A DNA stretch of 64,000 nt from Paenibacillus phytohabitans (GCF_013141775.1 NZ_WHOB01000012.1:1-64000); one strand, 5' to 3'; numbered from the stretch's first letter, positions 31,501 to 40,479 are shown. Notes: generated from the letters alone by a model not told the origin. Translations and numbers: made by a program.

Positions 31501-31819
31501 GAATTGCAGCCGGCCCAATCCGCGCTTCGACTTCGGGCACTCGCCTTTTTATCCGGTGCTTGAGGCCGCAGCCTGGGACAGCCACGGGGAGGCCCGGCGG
31601 GCAGCCGTCAGCTCCTTCGGATTCGGCGGCACCAATGTTCATATGATCATCGGGGAGTGCGGGGAGGATGCACTCAGCGGTTATACCCGGCGCAGATATC
31701 CGTTGCCTGCACCGCTGTATAACAGGCAGCAGGCCTGGGTAAACCGCGGGAAGGAAGAGGGCAGGCAGACACAGGATGAGCAGGATCAGCTGTCCTTTCT
31801 GCAATTCGTGGAAGAGTAG
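25508..31819 (+). CDS. Trans-AT polyketide synthase, module 3 and KS of module 4
   Basis: A 2,103-residue protein. Order: KS3 (24-438; C184), a post-KS linker, an Ala/Gly/Ser-rich low-complexity linker (about 623-676), a dead DH (about 679-950), KR2 (catalytic core from 1193; Y1361; no Asp after HCAG, reading HCAGSNLNQ), ACP3 (S1530 in GVDSILL) and KS4 (about 1637-2060; DSACSSS and VETHGTGT intact). KS4 is atypical. Where other KSs have MDPQxR it reads ISPLMRQ, as expected for the KS that serves a DH-ACP-KR module whose DH begins the next protein. Module 3 should leave a hydroxyl, because KR is intact and DH is not. The start is coupled to the preceding gene (TAATG, with GGAGGGG inside its end); 34 bases separate it from the next. 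Confidence 0.92.
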   Translation: MPMQGRTHTPDFTQNNGNVRSDDIAIIGLSGRFSGARNVQQYWDNLVQEVSSLQEAPAERTELNKLTPAQRAHIRYGGFLPGADQFDPLFFHISPKEAEHMDPRQRLFLEESWKAIEDAGYSLQDMSGSKCGIFVGLQQGEYLERFLGETNEHVPTGNSLSVIPARISYLLNLKGPSIALDTACSSSLVALSLACDSLHNGSSEMAIAGGVQLMLTPWIYMSLGKLGMLNTDGICKPFAEEADGIGLGEGVGAVLLKKYAAAKRDGDHIYGVIKGIGVNQDGKTNGITAPNGLSQAALEREVYEKSGINPEHISYVEAHGTGTRLGDPIEVAALTETFGAFTDKKHYCHLGSVKGNIGHTLSASGMAGLIKVLLSLQHGRIPATLHSGEGNKLIDFKNSPFYVGKETEEWRREAGRPRMAAVSSFGMSGTNCHVVVAEHIEREEEAVTGTAGDNDGKVLLFALSAKSDMALEAKVQHLRDYLQEHRSLGRLANISYTLLAGRDHYAYRSMFIAASKEELVRELEAFLHKQPSSGWYSSGGSGGSGRVNPALKAKMEQLLVQFHQDRLTPQERAKAAQLIANYYIKGYAADFKSLSAAGSFRRVPLPGYPFDYMRCWIEAADEKGSAENSGAAGSTAAAGGARGVSGSGGAATGADQVSRSSSAARAAGSAGAAAEGQLHPLVHRNVSTVQGIGFISEPEAAGKAVFGKSIYGAAVFSEAILLAIGAQAALLGSGAPGIASLEQIQFGHPASDKQQVKLNIQLQGEGEGDSLRFAVLREGSQQDILAAGTARTGLAYPSHEPAAVDIGKLKQEAAQVRTGDEVYRVLENQGIAYEAQAQIITGLYSSLTDHLAVISPGPFHSADDVMAAMLTEAVLQGLNMDIIGNGGTASAAYEIGEIQLIRQASTAKYVHFQSGGLETAGSELHYDVHVLNESGEAVLSFKNIQMVPVSTREIVTGEQYALLKKEWMKSEQPRERKRVEGQYLIIVNEEMDDDAVAAVRASFEAPLILCDGKAQQARDSVLPVDFTLTEDSEQTIEAVLGMKLKLKGIVDFSDLHAQPKPMSKQSYGKIMLLQALVKQAGKDFRIVHLTGGVQNPENRTATLAGADIAGIIRTLGAEYRQVTARTVDIGLDASDINRQLRIVLDELSLDSDTAEACYADGLRYEPVITTLKQQNKWIGRELHNRLKVDPKKVYVITGGTRGIGAEMARLLVRRGARKLVLMGVQAFPAREDWPDILSGTVHDPGSLARIKRVVELEASGAQVEVYSGSLTDAGQLMPFVESIRQQWGGIGGVVHCAGSNLNQHPAFVNKKIADIRQVFEPKVEGVAALQHIFAQDKLEFFVLFSSISALAPLLSAGLSDYSAANYYLDLYAQHQHTLGNSYYQSIIWPSWSEVGMLADSGFQLSPLYTQSGLTAHSLADGLFMLEDIIIGRDSPSVIPAILDMDLYRPELLIKARAERGKGLPGAKAVVKSQGSPDAAVAGGNVQNTLSTPSDLQEASALILDIFCAELKLPGDRVREDVPFAEIGVDSILLIEVIKKLDTAFQTRIDPALFFELRDMRALAEHLCSTGAEYKSQPELVQDDPPLLTGNRIRFAEPYNRVPEFHYGRGREARMQAVHNVQDETPSPEGRHDGRIAVIGMGCHFPGAGDKDAFWNNLRQGLDSITEVPASRWDKDEWYAPVYAEGKSISKWGGFLDDIERFDGGYFGLKENVEQISPLMRQSLEVTAETILDAGYEMEDISGKKVGVFIGAHPGSYPGWVQDINKNTIIGIGQNFIAAYASHFFNLKGPSLTVDSACSSSLLSLHLACQSIRSGESEMAIAGGVDLLLDERPHLVFSASKAMSPDGKCHTFDEEANGIVPGEGCGAVLLKPLAKALADGDRIYTVIEASATNNDGRTMGVTTPSMQAQEEVIAEAIRRSGINPETIGYVETHGTGTMIGDPIELKALTSVYKRYTGATGFCGVGSVKTNIGHCLSAAGIASFIKAALCIHHKMLVPTLNCSRPNPRFDFGHSPFYPVLEAAAWDSHGEARRAAVSSFGFGGTNVHMIIGECGEDALSGYTRRRYPLPAPLYNRQQAWVNRGKEEGRQTQDEQDQLSFLQFVEE
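27542..28355 (+). other. Inactive DH-like domain, module 3
   Basis: Starts with the usual DH entry HPLVHRNVSTVQG, but the HxxxGxxxxP motif reads KSIYGAAVFS (K708 for His, Ser for Pro) and the second motif has Glu in place of the catalytic Asp (MLTEAVLQ). The double-hotdog outline is kept but it should not dehydrate. Confidence 0.65.
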
Positions 31820-31853
31820 GCATGAATACGGGAGAGCGGAGAGGTGTGCACGC

Positions 31854-34800
31854 ATGGACGCTTTAAACGGTGTGAAGTTCAGTACAGTAATTAAAAACAG
31901 CAATTATATCGTCAGAGATCATCGGGTTCACGGTGTACGGATCATGCCGGGTGTGACGCTGCTTGACATGATCTACCGGTTCCTGCAGACCAAGGGCATC
32001 AACCTGCGGGATATCGAGCTGCGCAAGGTTCTGTTCAGCGAGCCGGTCTCCACCAGCGGACAATATGATAAAAAAATCCAAATCTCGTTCACCAAGAAAG
32101 CGGACGGATACGAGGTCGTGGCGCAGAGCCGGAAGATTAAGGAGCATGAGCTCCTGGACAGTACCTGGGATGAAAACCTGCGCTGTGAGCTGCATTTGTC
32201 CCCTGCGCGCACCGGCGAGCGGAAATCAATCGACATTCAGCAGATTAAAAGTCTGAGCCATCGCGTGGAAGATATGGACCATGCCTACAGCTATGTACGG
32301 AGAATTGATATCCGCCATCTGGAATTTATGAAGGGTCTGGGGAAGCTGTATTACGGCGATCAGCGTATCCTGGCTGAGATTACCCTGGGCGAGCTGGCGA
32401 AGGAATATATGGACCAGTTCTACATGCACCCTTGTTATCTGGATGCGGCAACGCTGGTTCAGGGATTCGTCGTATTGCAGGAGCTGGATTTCTCCAGGGA
32501 CATTCAGGCTTCCATTCCGATGTTCATCGAATCCTTCCGTTCCTATGAACCGATGAAGGAGCAGATCTATGTCTATATCAAGGATGAGGGTTATCCGGAT
32601 GGAGACATCAAGGACCTGATGTATTTCGATATCGAGGTGTATAACGGGCAAGGACAGGAGATTGCCAGCTTCAGACGCTGGGGCCTGAAGAAGATCCGCT
32701 CCAGGGAACTGATCAGCGGGCCTCAGAAGGTTCAATCTCCAGCAGCTTCCCCACTGGTTTCGTCCGCACCTGCTAAGCTGGAGCCGGTCCAAGTCAAAGC
32801 CCAAGCTCCGCTGGCCCGTATAGGAGATCCGGCGGAAGAAGGTATGCGCAAGGCTGCCGTTACCGCTTATCTGAAGCGGCTGGTAAGCGGTCTGTCCGGA
32901 AGGGATGAAGCTGAGCTGCGGACCGATGAGGGTTTTTACAATCAAGGGCTGAACTCACAGCATTTGCTGGACATCGTCAAGCGGCTGGAAGAGAAGCTGG
33001 GATGCCCCCTTTACCCAACGCTGCTGTTTGAATACGCCACGATGGAGGAGTTAAGCCAGTATATTCTCCGGGAGCATAGCAATTCGTTTTTCAGCTCCGA
33101 TACAGTGGCTGGCGATGTGCACCAATCAGTCAAGCCGGAACCGTCCGCTGCGGCCATTCACGCCTATACCTCCGCTTGGATCAACGGCCCGCTAACACAG
33201 CTTAGCGAGTCAGGATACCCGGGACAGCAGGAGCAGGTACTGGTCTTGTGCGGGCAGCAGGATGAACTGCTGTCTCTGGCGGGAATAGAGGCAGGCAATC
33301 GCTACACCTTTGTGCTTCCGGGAGAGCAATTTACCGCAGCACAAGCCGGCATTTACCGCATGAACTTTAACTGCGAGGATGATTACAGGCAATTGGCAGA
33401 TGAATTACAGGCAGCAGACCGCATGCCCACAGTTCTGGTCAACAGCCTGAATTGCGGCGGGCGGAAGCAGGGCGGTCTGCCGGAGTCCGAGCAGCAGGTA
33501 ATCCCCATGTTCTACATCCTGCGGGAGCTGCTGAGAAGCAAAATTAAATCGGCAGTAAAGGTGCTGTATTTCTTCGATCAAGAAGGTTCTGCCGCTCATC
33601 CGGGCGATGCAGCGATGGAGGGATTCCTGCACTGCATCCAATCCGAAACGGATAAGGTGTCTTATAAATGTATCGGCCTGGATGCGGAGAACCGCAGGCA
33701 GCTCCGGACAATTTTCCAAGATGAACTCTACAGGGGCTGGGACAGCGGGCGCCGTGTGGTGTATGAGCAGGACATACGGAGAATACAGACCTACCGTAAG
33801 GCAGGACACGTAGCTGGCGGAGGTAAAACGGCCATTCGCAGCAATCAGGTCTACTTGATTACAGGCGGAGCCGGAGGCATCGGACTGAAGCTGGCAGCCC
33901 ATGTTCTGCAGCAAGGCGGGACAGCCATTCTCTGCGGCAGAGCTGTCAAGCTGCCGGAAGAGGCTGCAGCAGGGTTAGGCGCGCATCAGCGTCTGGATTA
34001 TGTGGCTTGTGATGTAACGGACCGGACATCGGTGGAGCGCCTGCATGCTTTTGTGAAAGAGAAGTATGGGGAATTGGACGGAATCTTTCACTGTGCGGGA
34101 CTTACACGCGATTCGTTACTGGTACATAAGGACAGTGATGTGCTGCGTCAGGTGCTGCGGGTGAAGGCGGAGGGGACGGCCAATCTCGATGAAGTGTTCA
34201 AGGGGGAGCCGCTCACGTTTTTTGCCGCTTTTTCCTCCGTGGCGGGAATTCTGGGCAATCCAAGCCAAAGTGATTATGCGTATGCCAATTTATATATGGA
34301 TGGCTATATACAGCAAAGAGAACTCTGGAGAGCGCAGGGGCTGAGAAGCGGCAAATCCCTGTCCGTCAACTGGCCACTCTGGCGCGAAGGCGGCATGAAA
34401 GGCGACGAACATACGGAGTTTGCGCTAAAACACAGATTTGGCATCTCGCTCCTGGAGACTTCCGCAGGGATAGAGGCGCTGGAATGGGCGCTGCAGCGGG
34501 AAGAAACCCTATTGCTCATGGTTCCGGGGGAAGAAAGCAGGATTAACGCTGTCTTGGTCCGGGACGGGGAGTGGAATGAGGAGTTACATAAGGAAACGGC
34601 GGCTACACAGCCTGAGATGGCTCCGAATCCGATTACCCGTTCTGCCGGAGGTACAGAAGAGGATGACCTAGCGATTATCGGAATCAGCGGGAGATTTCCG
34701 GGTGCGGACAATCTGCCGGAGTATTGGGAGCTGCTCAAGGCAGGACGGGACGCCGTATCGGAGATCGATCCGCTGAGGTGGAGTCATGAGGAGCAGCAGC

Positions 34801-37800
34801 AGATTGCCCGGGAGAGCTGGGGCAAGGACAGCTCCCGGTGGGGCGGCTTCCTCCGCGATGTGGACAAGTTCGATTCACTGCTGTTCAATGTGGCCCCTTA
34901 TCAAGCCGTGCTGATGGACCCGCATGAGCGGGTGTTTCTGGAGCTGGCCTGGGAAGCATTCGAGGATGGCGGGTATATCCGGTCTGCGCTCAAAGGTCAA
35001 AAGGTAGGCGTATTCGCCGGAGCCATGTGGATGCAGTACCAGCTCTACAACACCAGCCGGCAGGTCTCCACTTCCACCCTCTCGTCGATTGCCAACCGGG
35101 TCTCATATTATTTTGGACTGACCGGACCTTCGCTGGGCATTGATACCATGTGTTCCTCGTCGATGACGGCACTGCACATGGCCTGTCAAAGTGTGAAAAA
35201 TCAGGATTGTGCCATGGCCCTGGTTGGAGGGGTGAATCTCTCCGTGCACCCGGATAAGTATCTTCTGTTGTCCCAAGGGAATTTCGCTTCCTCGGATGGC
35301 CGGTGCCGCAGCTTCGGCGAAGGCGGCGATGGTTACGTGCCTGCGGAGGCAGCGGGCGCCATTCTGATCAAGCCTCTAAGGCAGGCAGAGCGGGATCATG
35401 ACCGGATCTATGCAGTTATCAAGGGCAGCGCCATTAATCATGGCGGGGAGGCCAGCGGGTTCACGGTTCCCAATCAGCGTGCACAGGAGGAGGCCGTGTC
35501 CGAAGCGATTCGCAGAAGCGGCATCGATGCCGGCACCATAAATTATATCGAAGCGCACGGCACGGGGACCTCGCTCGGCGATCCGATTGAGATCAAGGCG
35601 CTGATGAATGCTTTTGCTCCCCATAAGGACGAAGCCTTCAGCTGTGCCATCGGTTCAGTCAAGTCCAATATCGGCCATGCCGAAGCGGCTGCAGGCATAT
35701 CCTCCATCGCCAAGGTGCTTCTGCAGATGCAGCACGGGCAGCTTGTACCATCAATTCATTCTGAACGAATTAACCCGCATATCCGGCTTGGCGATTCGGG
35801 CTTTTACATTCAGCAGAAGCTGGAGCCGTGGAAGCCGGTCACCCGTAACGCAAACGGGCGGACAACGGTGTACCCGAGACGCGCCGGCATCAGTGCTTTT
35901 GGTGCGGGAGGTTCTAACGCCCATGTCATTCTAGAGCAATATACCGGCAGCAGAAGCAGCGGGAATCAGGATCAGCAGAATGTTGATAATGATCCGTATA
36001 TCTTCATATTATCCGCGCAGACCCCTGAACGGCTGCAGGCTTATGCCCGGCGGATGAAAGCTTTTATGGAACAAAGAACAACAGAGGGCCACGGTAGTCA
36101 TAAGGACATGACAGCTGCCCTGCAGGAGGTCATTGCTCAAATGCTGGACCTTCCGGTCACCGGGATTGGACAGGATCACTCTCTGGAGGAGCTGGGCCTC
36201 GGGCCTGTTGAATTCATCCAGCTGTGTGACAGGCTCCTGGCGAGCTTTGGCATCCAGGCAAATGCTTCTGCCGTTAGCGGTGACTTAACAGTGGAAGAGC
36301 TCAGCAGTCAGCTTGTACACGGAGTTGCAGGTATGGAAGGTTATGAGGCTGCTGAAGTCAGGGCCGGGGCGGTGCAGAAACTGTCGTTGCCGGGGCTCAG
36401 CTATACACTTCAGGTGGCCCGGGAACCCATGAAGCACCGGCTGGCTGTCGTGTACCGTACACTTAGTGAGCTGCTGGTGACGATCGGGGATTATTTGGAG
36501 CAGCGGGCATCCGCTCAACTGTTCACGTCAGAGGCAGGCACGGCTGCACAAGGGCAGGCAAGCAAGGCGCAAATGCAGAGCCATGTACAAATCCAGGCTA
36601 ATCCGTATACGCCGGGCGATGCTGAACGCCTGGCCCAGGCATGGGCGGAAGGCGCAGCTATAGACTGGCGGACATTATACGGGAATGACGTACCTGAGCT
36701 TCTTTCGCTGCCGCATTATCCGTTTGCCCGAAAAAGCTATTGGATCGAGCCGATTAACCCTTCACAACTAATTACAACTATACAAGAGTATGCAGAACCC
36801 GCTCCAACTGCCGGATTCGCAGCGCCTGAAGCATTTCCGGCGTATGCGGGAAATGAAGTTTTGCTGGAGCATGTGGAGGGCGGCGTCGCTATTATCCGGA
36901 TTCAGGATGCCAAGCATAACAATACTTTTACCCATGAGGTTATACAGGGGCTTACCCATTGCTTCCATGCCGCGCAGCAGGATGAGCAGGTCAAGGCGAT
37001 TGTGGTTGCCGGGAATGAACGGATCTTCTCCATGGGCGGAACCCAGGAGCAGCTGCTGGATATTTCTGACTCCAAGCTGAGCTTCACAGATGCGCCGATT
37101 TTGTACAGGGGGATGCTGGAGTGCCCTATTCCTGTGATCTCTGCGATGGAAGGCCACGCTTCCGGTGGCGGCCTGCTGTTCGGACTGTATGCGGATATTG
37201 TGGTTATGGCTGAGGAGAGCTTGTATTCCGCTGCTTTTGCCAAATACGGCTTCACTCCGGGGATGGGCGCAACCTTCATTCTGGAGGACAAACTGGGCAA
37301 GAATCTCGCGGTTGAGATGATGTTCACGGCCAAAATGTATTCCGGCGAACAGCTCAAAAGCAGATCAGCCTCCGTCATCTTCCGGGCAAAGGACAAGGTG
37401 CTGCAGGAGGCGGTGTCGATTGCCCGGCTGATAGCCGAGAAGCCGAGGACCACGGTCAGTGTGCTGAAGCAGGAGCTGTCCAGCCGGGTGCTGGATTCAT
37501 TGCTGCAATGCGTGGAACGTGAGAATGAAATGCACCGGATTACCTTCACCACCTCAGAGGTCAAAGCAAAGATCCGCCACTTATACCGGGCCGCGGAAAC
37601 AGGGGGGAATGAGCGGGAAGCTGTAACGGCAGCAACCCTGTCTGCACCTGAAGATAAAGGAAACAAGGCAAGCCTGCCGACCGGGGGGATACATTCCGGT
37701 TTAACGGATCATGCCGGTTCAACAGGTTTTGACAGTTCAACAGATTCTGCTGGCTCCAGTCCTTCCATACACGCTGCAGGAGCCGAACGGAGCGTCAAGG

Positions 37801-38291
37801 ACAAACTGACCCGGATCATCGCTAACCGGATACAACTGGATGAAGCGGAACTGGACGAGGATATGAATTTCAAGGATATGGGTGTGGATTCCATCAGCGG
37901 CGTTGAAATTGTGCGCGATCTCAATGAGAGCTTCAGCCTGCAGCTCGACACCATCGATATCTATGACTACTACTCTATTAATCTTCTTGCCGCGCATATC
38001 GGGCGCAAGCTGGGGTCGTTTTTACAGGTTAAGGAAGCGGAAGTATCGGGAATACCGGGATTAAAGGCAGTATCCGCAGTCTCGGGAACATCATCAGGTA
38101 TAAAAGGGGAAGCAGCAGCCGGGATCTCAGGAGGGCTTGCCGGATCAGGAGTATCAGAGATATCCGCCAGCTCTTCTGCCTCATCGGTTAACCAGGAGGA
38201 CCGTGATCTGCTGGAGCTGTTGTCCAGGCTGAACGAGGATGAGCTGGATGTGGACGAAGTAGCCCAGTTTTTGGAGGTGTACTATGAGTAA
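31854..38291 (+). CDS. Trans-AT polyketide synthase, rest of module 4 and module 5 with ECH
   Basis: A 2,145-residue protein. The start at 31854 (MDALNGVKFS) follows GAGAGGTG; the frame is open from 31776, but that stretch overlaps the previous gene. Order: DH2 (1-270; H23 in HRVHGVRIMP, D197), ACP4 (S368 in GLNSQ), KR3 (core from 666; Y808; Asp present in HCAGLTRDS), KS5 (939-1370; C1100), a serine-less ACP-like insert (about 1419-1492), a linker, an enoyl-CoA hydratase-like ECH domain (about 1668-1912) and ACP5a (S2013). DH-ACP-KR completes module 4, whose KS is on the previous protein. Module 5 is a beta-branching module. The C-terminus is an Ala/Gly/Ser linker and a helical pair (DLLELLSRLNEDELDVDEV) likely to dock onto the next protein. 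It overlaps the next gene by 8 bases. Confidence 0.92.
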   Translation: MDALNGVKFSTVIKNSNYIVRDHRVHGVRIMPGVTLLDMIYRFLQTKGINLRDIELRKVLFSEPVSTSGQYDKKIQISFTKKADGYEVVAQSRKIKEHELLDSTWDENLRCELHLSPARTGERKSIDIQQIKSLSHRVEDMDHAYSYVRRIDIRHLEFMKGLGKLYYGDQRILAEITLGELAKEYMDQFYMHPCYLDAATLVQGFVVLQELDFSRDIQASIPMFIESFRSYEPMKEQIYVYIKDEGYPDGDIKDLMYFDIEVYNGQGQEIASFRRWGLKKIRSRELISGPQKVQSPAASPLVSSAPAKLEPVQVKAQAPLARIGDPAEEGMRKAAVTAYLKRLVSGLSGRDEAELRTDEGFYNQGLNSQHLLDIVKRLEEKLGCPLYPTLLFEYATMEELSQYILREHSNSFFSSDTVAGDVHQSVKPEPSAAAIHAYTSAWINGPLTQLSESGYPGQQEQVLVLCGQQDELLSLAGIEAGNRYTFVLPGEQFTAAQAGIYRMNFNCEDDYRQLADELQAADRMPTVLVNSLNCGGRKQGGLPESEQQVIPMFYILRELLRSKIKSAVKVLYFFDQEGSAAHPGDAAMEGFLHCIQSETDKVSYKCIGLDAENRRQLRTIFQDELYRGWDSGRRVVYEQDIRRIQTYRKAGHVAGGGKTAIRSNQVYLITGGAGGIGLKLAAHVLQQGGTAILCGRAVKLPEEAAAGLGAHQRLDYVACDVTDRTSVERLHAFVKEKYGELDGIFHCAGLTRDSLLVHKDSDVLRQVLRVKAEGTANLDEVFKGEPLTFFAAFSSVAGILGNPSQSDYAYANLYMDGYIQQRELWRAQGLRSGKSLSVNWPLWREGGMKGDEHTEFALKHRFGISLLETSAGIEALEWALQREETLLLMVPGEESRINAVLVRDGEWNEELHKETAATQPEMAPNPITRSAGGTEEDDLAIIGISGRFPGADNLPEYWELLKAGRDAVSEIDPLRWSHEEQQQIARESWGKDSSRWGGFLRDVDKFDSLLFNVAPYQAVLMDPHERVFLELAWEAFEDGGYIRSALKGQKVGVFAGAMWMQYQLYNTSRQVSTSTLSSIANRVSYYFGLTGPSLGIDTMCSSSMTALHMACQSVKNQDCAMALVGGVNLSVHPDKYLLLSQGNFASSDGRCRSFGEGGDGYVPAEAAGAILIKPLRQAERDHDRIYAVIKGSAINHGGEASGFTVPNQRAQEEAVSEAIRRSGIDAGTINYIEAHGTGTSLGDPIEIKALMNAFAPHKDEAFSCAIGSVKSNIGHAEAAAGISSIAKVLLQMQHGQLVPSIHSERINPHIRLGDSGFYIQQKLEPWKPVTRNANGRTTVYPRRAGISAFGAGGSNAHVILEQYTGSRSSGNQDQQNVDNDPYIFILSAQTPERLQAYARRMKAFMEQRTTEGHGSHKDMTAALQEVIAQMLDLPVTGIGQDHSLEELGLGPVEFIQLCDRLLASFGIQANASAVSGDLTVEELSSQLVHGVAGMEGYEAAEVRAGAVQKLSLPGLSYTLQVAREPMKHRLAVVYRTLSELLVTIGDYLEQRASAQLFTSEAGTAAQGQASKAQMQSHVQIQANPYTPGDAERLAQAWAEGAAIDWRTLYGNDVPELLSLPHYPFARKSYWIEPINPSQLITTIQEYAEPAPTAGFAAPEAFPAYAGNEVLLEHVEGGVAIIRIQDAKHNNTFTHEVIQGLTHCFHAAQQDEQVKAIVVAGNERIFSMGGTQEQLLDISDSKLSFTDAPILYRGMLECPIPVISAMEGHASGGGLLFGLYADIVVMAEESLYSAAFAKYGFTPGMGATFILEDKLGKNLAVEMMFTAKMYSGEQLKSRSASVIFRAKDKVLQEAVSIARLIAEKPRTTVSVLKQELSSRVLDSLLQCVERENEMHRITFTTSEVKAKIRHLYRAAETGGNEREAVTAATLSAPEDKGNKASLPTGGIHSGLTDHAGSTGFDSSTDSAGSSPSIHAAGAERSVKDKLTRIIANRIQLDEAELDEDMNFKDMGVDSISGVEIVRDLNESFSLQLDTIDIYDYYSINLLAAHIGRKLGSFLQVKEAEVSGIPGLKAVSAVSGTSSGIKGEAAAGISGGLAGSGVSEISASSSASSVNQEDRDLLELLSRLNEDELDVDEVAQFLEVYYE
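36108..36327 (+). other. Serine-less ACP-like insert, module 5
   Basis: Residues about 1419-1491 follow the carrier-protein pattern (LQEVIAQMLDLPVTGIGQD, then LEELGLGPVEFIQLCDRL). Pro1451 stands where the phosphopantetheine serine should be. It lies between KS5 and the linker motif YTLQVAREP. Confidence 0.6.
36855..37590 (+). other. ECH (crotonase) domain in cis, beta-branching
   Basis: Residues about 1668-1912 form a crotonase fold (IRIQDAKHNNTFTHEVIQGL; oxyanion part GHASGGGLLFGLYADIVVM; FAKYGFTPGMGATF). This is the ECH2 type that decarboxylates a glutaconyl intermediate in HMG-synthase beta-branching. It is followed by tandem ACPs split over two proteins. Confidence 0.8.
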
Positions 38292-40479
38292 CGGCGAGAC
38301 GATCAAGGACATATTGCAGCAGATCAAGGACCATAAGCTGGAGGCCCGCGAAGGTCTGAGACGTATCCATGAGCTGAAGCAGCGGGGAGATGCGGTTTCC
38401 GGTGCAGAGCAGACCCTCTCTCCGGAAGCCGTGGAGCAGCAGGTCAAGGATGTGCTGTGCCGGGTAGTGAAGCTTCAGCCGGAGGAGCTGAGCCATGAGC
38501 TTTCTTTTAAGGAAATGGGCATTGATTCGATCAGCAGTGTGGAAATTGTCCGCGATTTGAATGAAGCGCTGCATATCCAGCTTGACGGCATCGTGCTCTA
38601 TGATTATCCGACCATTCCCGAGCTGGCCCGGTATATGGTAGATGAGATTCAGAAGAACAGCGGCGCAATGCCGGTGAAGGGAATCAATGCCAGTGCTGCG
38701 AATGCGAACCCGCAAGAGCAGACACACGAACCTGTCCAGTCCCAGCGTTTGAACCACAGATATGAATATATGAATGATCTAATCGATCAATTCTCGACAA
38801 ACAAACCGGCAGCAGCGCCGTCCAAACCGAAAGCGCCAATGAAGGAGCCAGTGAACGACTTTAAGGAGCCGGTAAAAGCTTCTGAACCAGCCGCAGTCTC
38901 GCCGCCCGCCGCCCGATCCCTGAATCCTCTAGCCGGGCGTCAGGCCAAGGAGGAACAAGCATCTGCGGTGCAGGCTGCCTTATCCGCTGGACAACCGGCC
39001 TCTGGAGCGCCCAAGCTGACACTGAAAACCGGCGCAGCCCCCATAGCACCCGCAGCTTCAAGTACAGAGGCTACAGGTAAAATCAAACTGGGCTTTGCCG
39101 CCTCCCGCCCTGCGGAAGAACCGGTAAAGATCATGCCGGAAGCTCCACTAGGAGTTTCCGTTGACCAAGTCCTAGCCGCCGCGGCAGAAGGCATTGCGAT
39201 TGTCGGGTTATCTGGCAGATTTCCCGGCGCTGCTTCGGCGAGAGAGCTGTGGCGCAATCTCCGTGACGGCGTATCCAGCACGGGTGAAGTTCCCGCCAGC
39301 CGGTTCGATATTCAGGCATGGTATGACGAAGACCGGAAAGCGGATCAGAAGACCTATTGCACGGTTGCCGGACTGCTTGACCATGTGGATGAATTCGATC
39401 CGTTATTCTTCAATATTTCTCCTAAGGAAGCGGAGATTATGGACCCGCAGCAGCGGATTTTTCTGGAGGAGGCCTGGAAGGCGCTGGAGGATGCCGGATA
39501 TTCCGACCAGGTGGTGCAGGATACCCGCTGCGGCGTATTTGTCGGCTGTGCACCAAGCGATTATACCAAGCATCTGGAAGCGAACCGTCTAAGCAATACC
39601 GCAGATGCTTTTACCGGAACTTCTTCGTCGATCCTGGCTGCGCGAATCTCGTATTTTCTCAATTTGAAAGGTCCGAGCATTTCAATAGATACCGCCTGTT
39701 CCTCGTCGCTGGTTGCCGTACACCAGGCATGTGTCAGCCTCTGGAATGAGGAATGCGACATGGCGCTGGCCGGAGGTATCCGGCTGATGATTACCCCGGA
39801 CAGCATGGTGCAGAGCAGCCAGATGGAGATTCTGTCAGCGCAGGGTGTATGCAGGCCCTTCGATCAGGAAGCAGACGGGACCCTGCTGAGCGAGGGCGTA
39901 GGGGTCGTGGTGCTGAAGCCGCTGAAGCAGGCGCTGGAGAACAGGGATCATATCTATGGTGTAATCCGCGGCTCAGGTGTGAATCAGGACGGCCGGACCA
40001 ATGGCATTACCGCACCAAGTGTGAACTCGCAGATTCAATTGGAGAAACGGGTATACGAGAAGTTCCGCATCGATCCGGCCGAGATCAACTATGTCGAAGC
40101 GCATGGAACGGGCACCGCTTTGGGGGATCCGATCGAAGTAAAGGCCCTGACCGAAGCGTTCCGCGAATTTACGCAGGACAGCCAGTATTGCGCGCTTGGG
40201 TCAGTCAAAGCCAATATCGGACATGCCACAATGGCCGCCGGTGTCGCCGGAATGATCAAAATCCTGCTGTCTCTGAAAAACAGACAAATCCCGCCGCTGA
40301 TCCACTATAACCGGCTTAATGAGAAGATCAGGCTGGACGGAAGCCCCTTCTACATCAACACTGAGCTGGTAGATTGGCCGGAGAACAAAAGGGGCTCCAG
40401 AATGGCTGCAATCAGCGGGTTTGGCTTCAGTGGCACGAACTGCCATATCGTCATCGAAGAATACCGCAGGGGAAGCTAG
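38284..40479 (+). CDS. Trans-AT polyketide synthase, ACP5b and KS of module 6
   Basis: A short 731-residue subunit. A helical N-terminal docking-like segment (IKDILQQIKDHKLEAREGLR) is followed by ACP5b (S82 in GIDSISSVEIV), a long Pro/Ala/Lys-rich linker (about 130-300) and KS6 (304-730; C472, EAHGTGT and NIGH intact). ACP5b is very like ACP5a at the end of the previous protein (shared DSIS-VEIVRDLNE), so the two form a tandem pair for beta-branching carried on different chains. The protein stops right after the KS core (NCHIVIEEYRRGS). The usual post-KS linker is the first part of the next protein. An 8-base overlap couples it to the previous gene; 60 bases separate it from the next start. 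Confidence 0.92.
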   Translation: MSNGETIKDILQQIKDHKLEAREGLRRIHELKQRGDAVSGAEQTLSPEAVEQQVKDVLCRVVKLQPEELSHELSFKEMGIDSISSVEIVRDLNEALHIQLDGIVLYDYPTIPELARYMVDEIQKNSGAMPVKGINASAANANPQEQTHEPVQSQRLNHRYEYMNDLIDQFSTNKPAAAPSKPKAPMKEPVNDFKEPVKASEPAAVSPPAARSLNPLAGRQAKEEQASAVQAALSAGQPASGAPKLTLKTGAAPIAPAASSTEATGKIKLGFAASRPAEEPVKIMPEAPLGVSVDQVLAAAAEGIAIVGLSGRFPGAASARELWRNLRDGVSSTGEVPASRFDIQAWYDEDRKADQKTYCTVAGLLDHVDEFDPLFFNISPKEAEIMDPQQRIFLEEAWKALEDAGYSDQVVQDTRCGVFVGCAPSDYTKHLEANRLSNTADAFTGTSSSILAARISYFLNLKGPSISIDTACSSSLVAVHQACVSLWNEECDMALAGGIRLMITPDSMVQSSQMEILSAQGVCRPFDQEADGTLLSEGVGVVVLKPLKQALENRDHIYGVIRGSGVNQDGRTNGITAPSVNSQIQLEKRVYEKFRIDPAEINYVEAHGTGTALGDPIEVKALTEAFREFTQDSQYCALGSVKANIGHATMAAGVAGMIKILLSLKNRQIPPLIHYNRLNEKIRLDGSPFYINTELVDWPENKRGSRMAAISGFGFSGTNCHIVIEEYRRGS

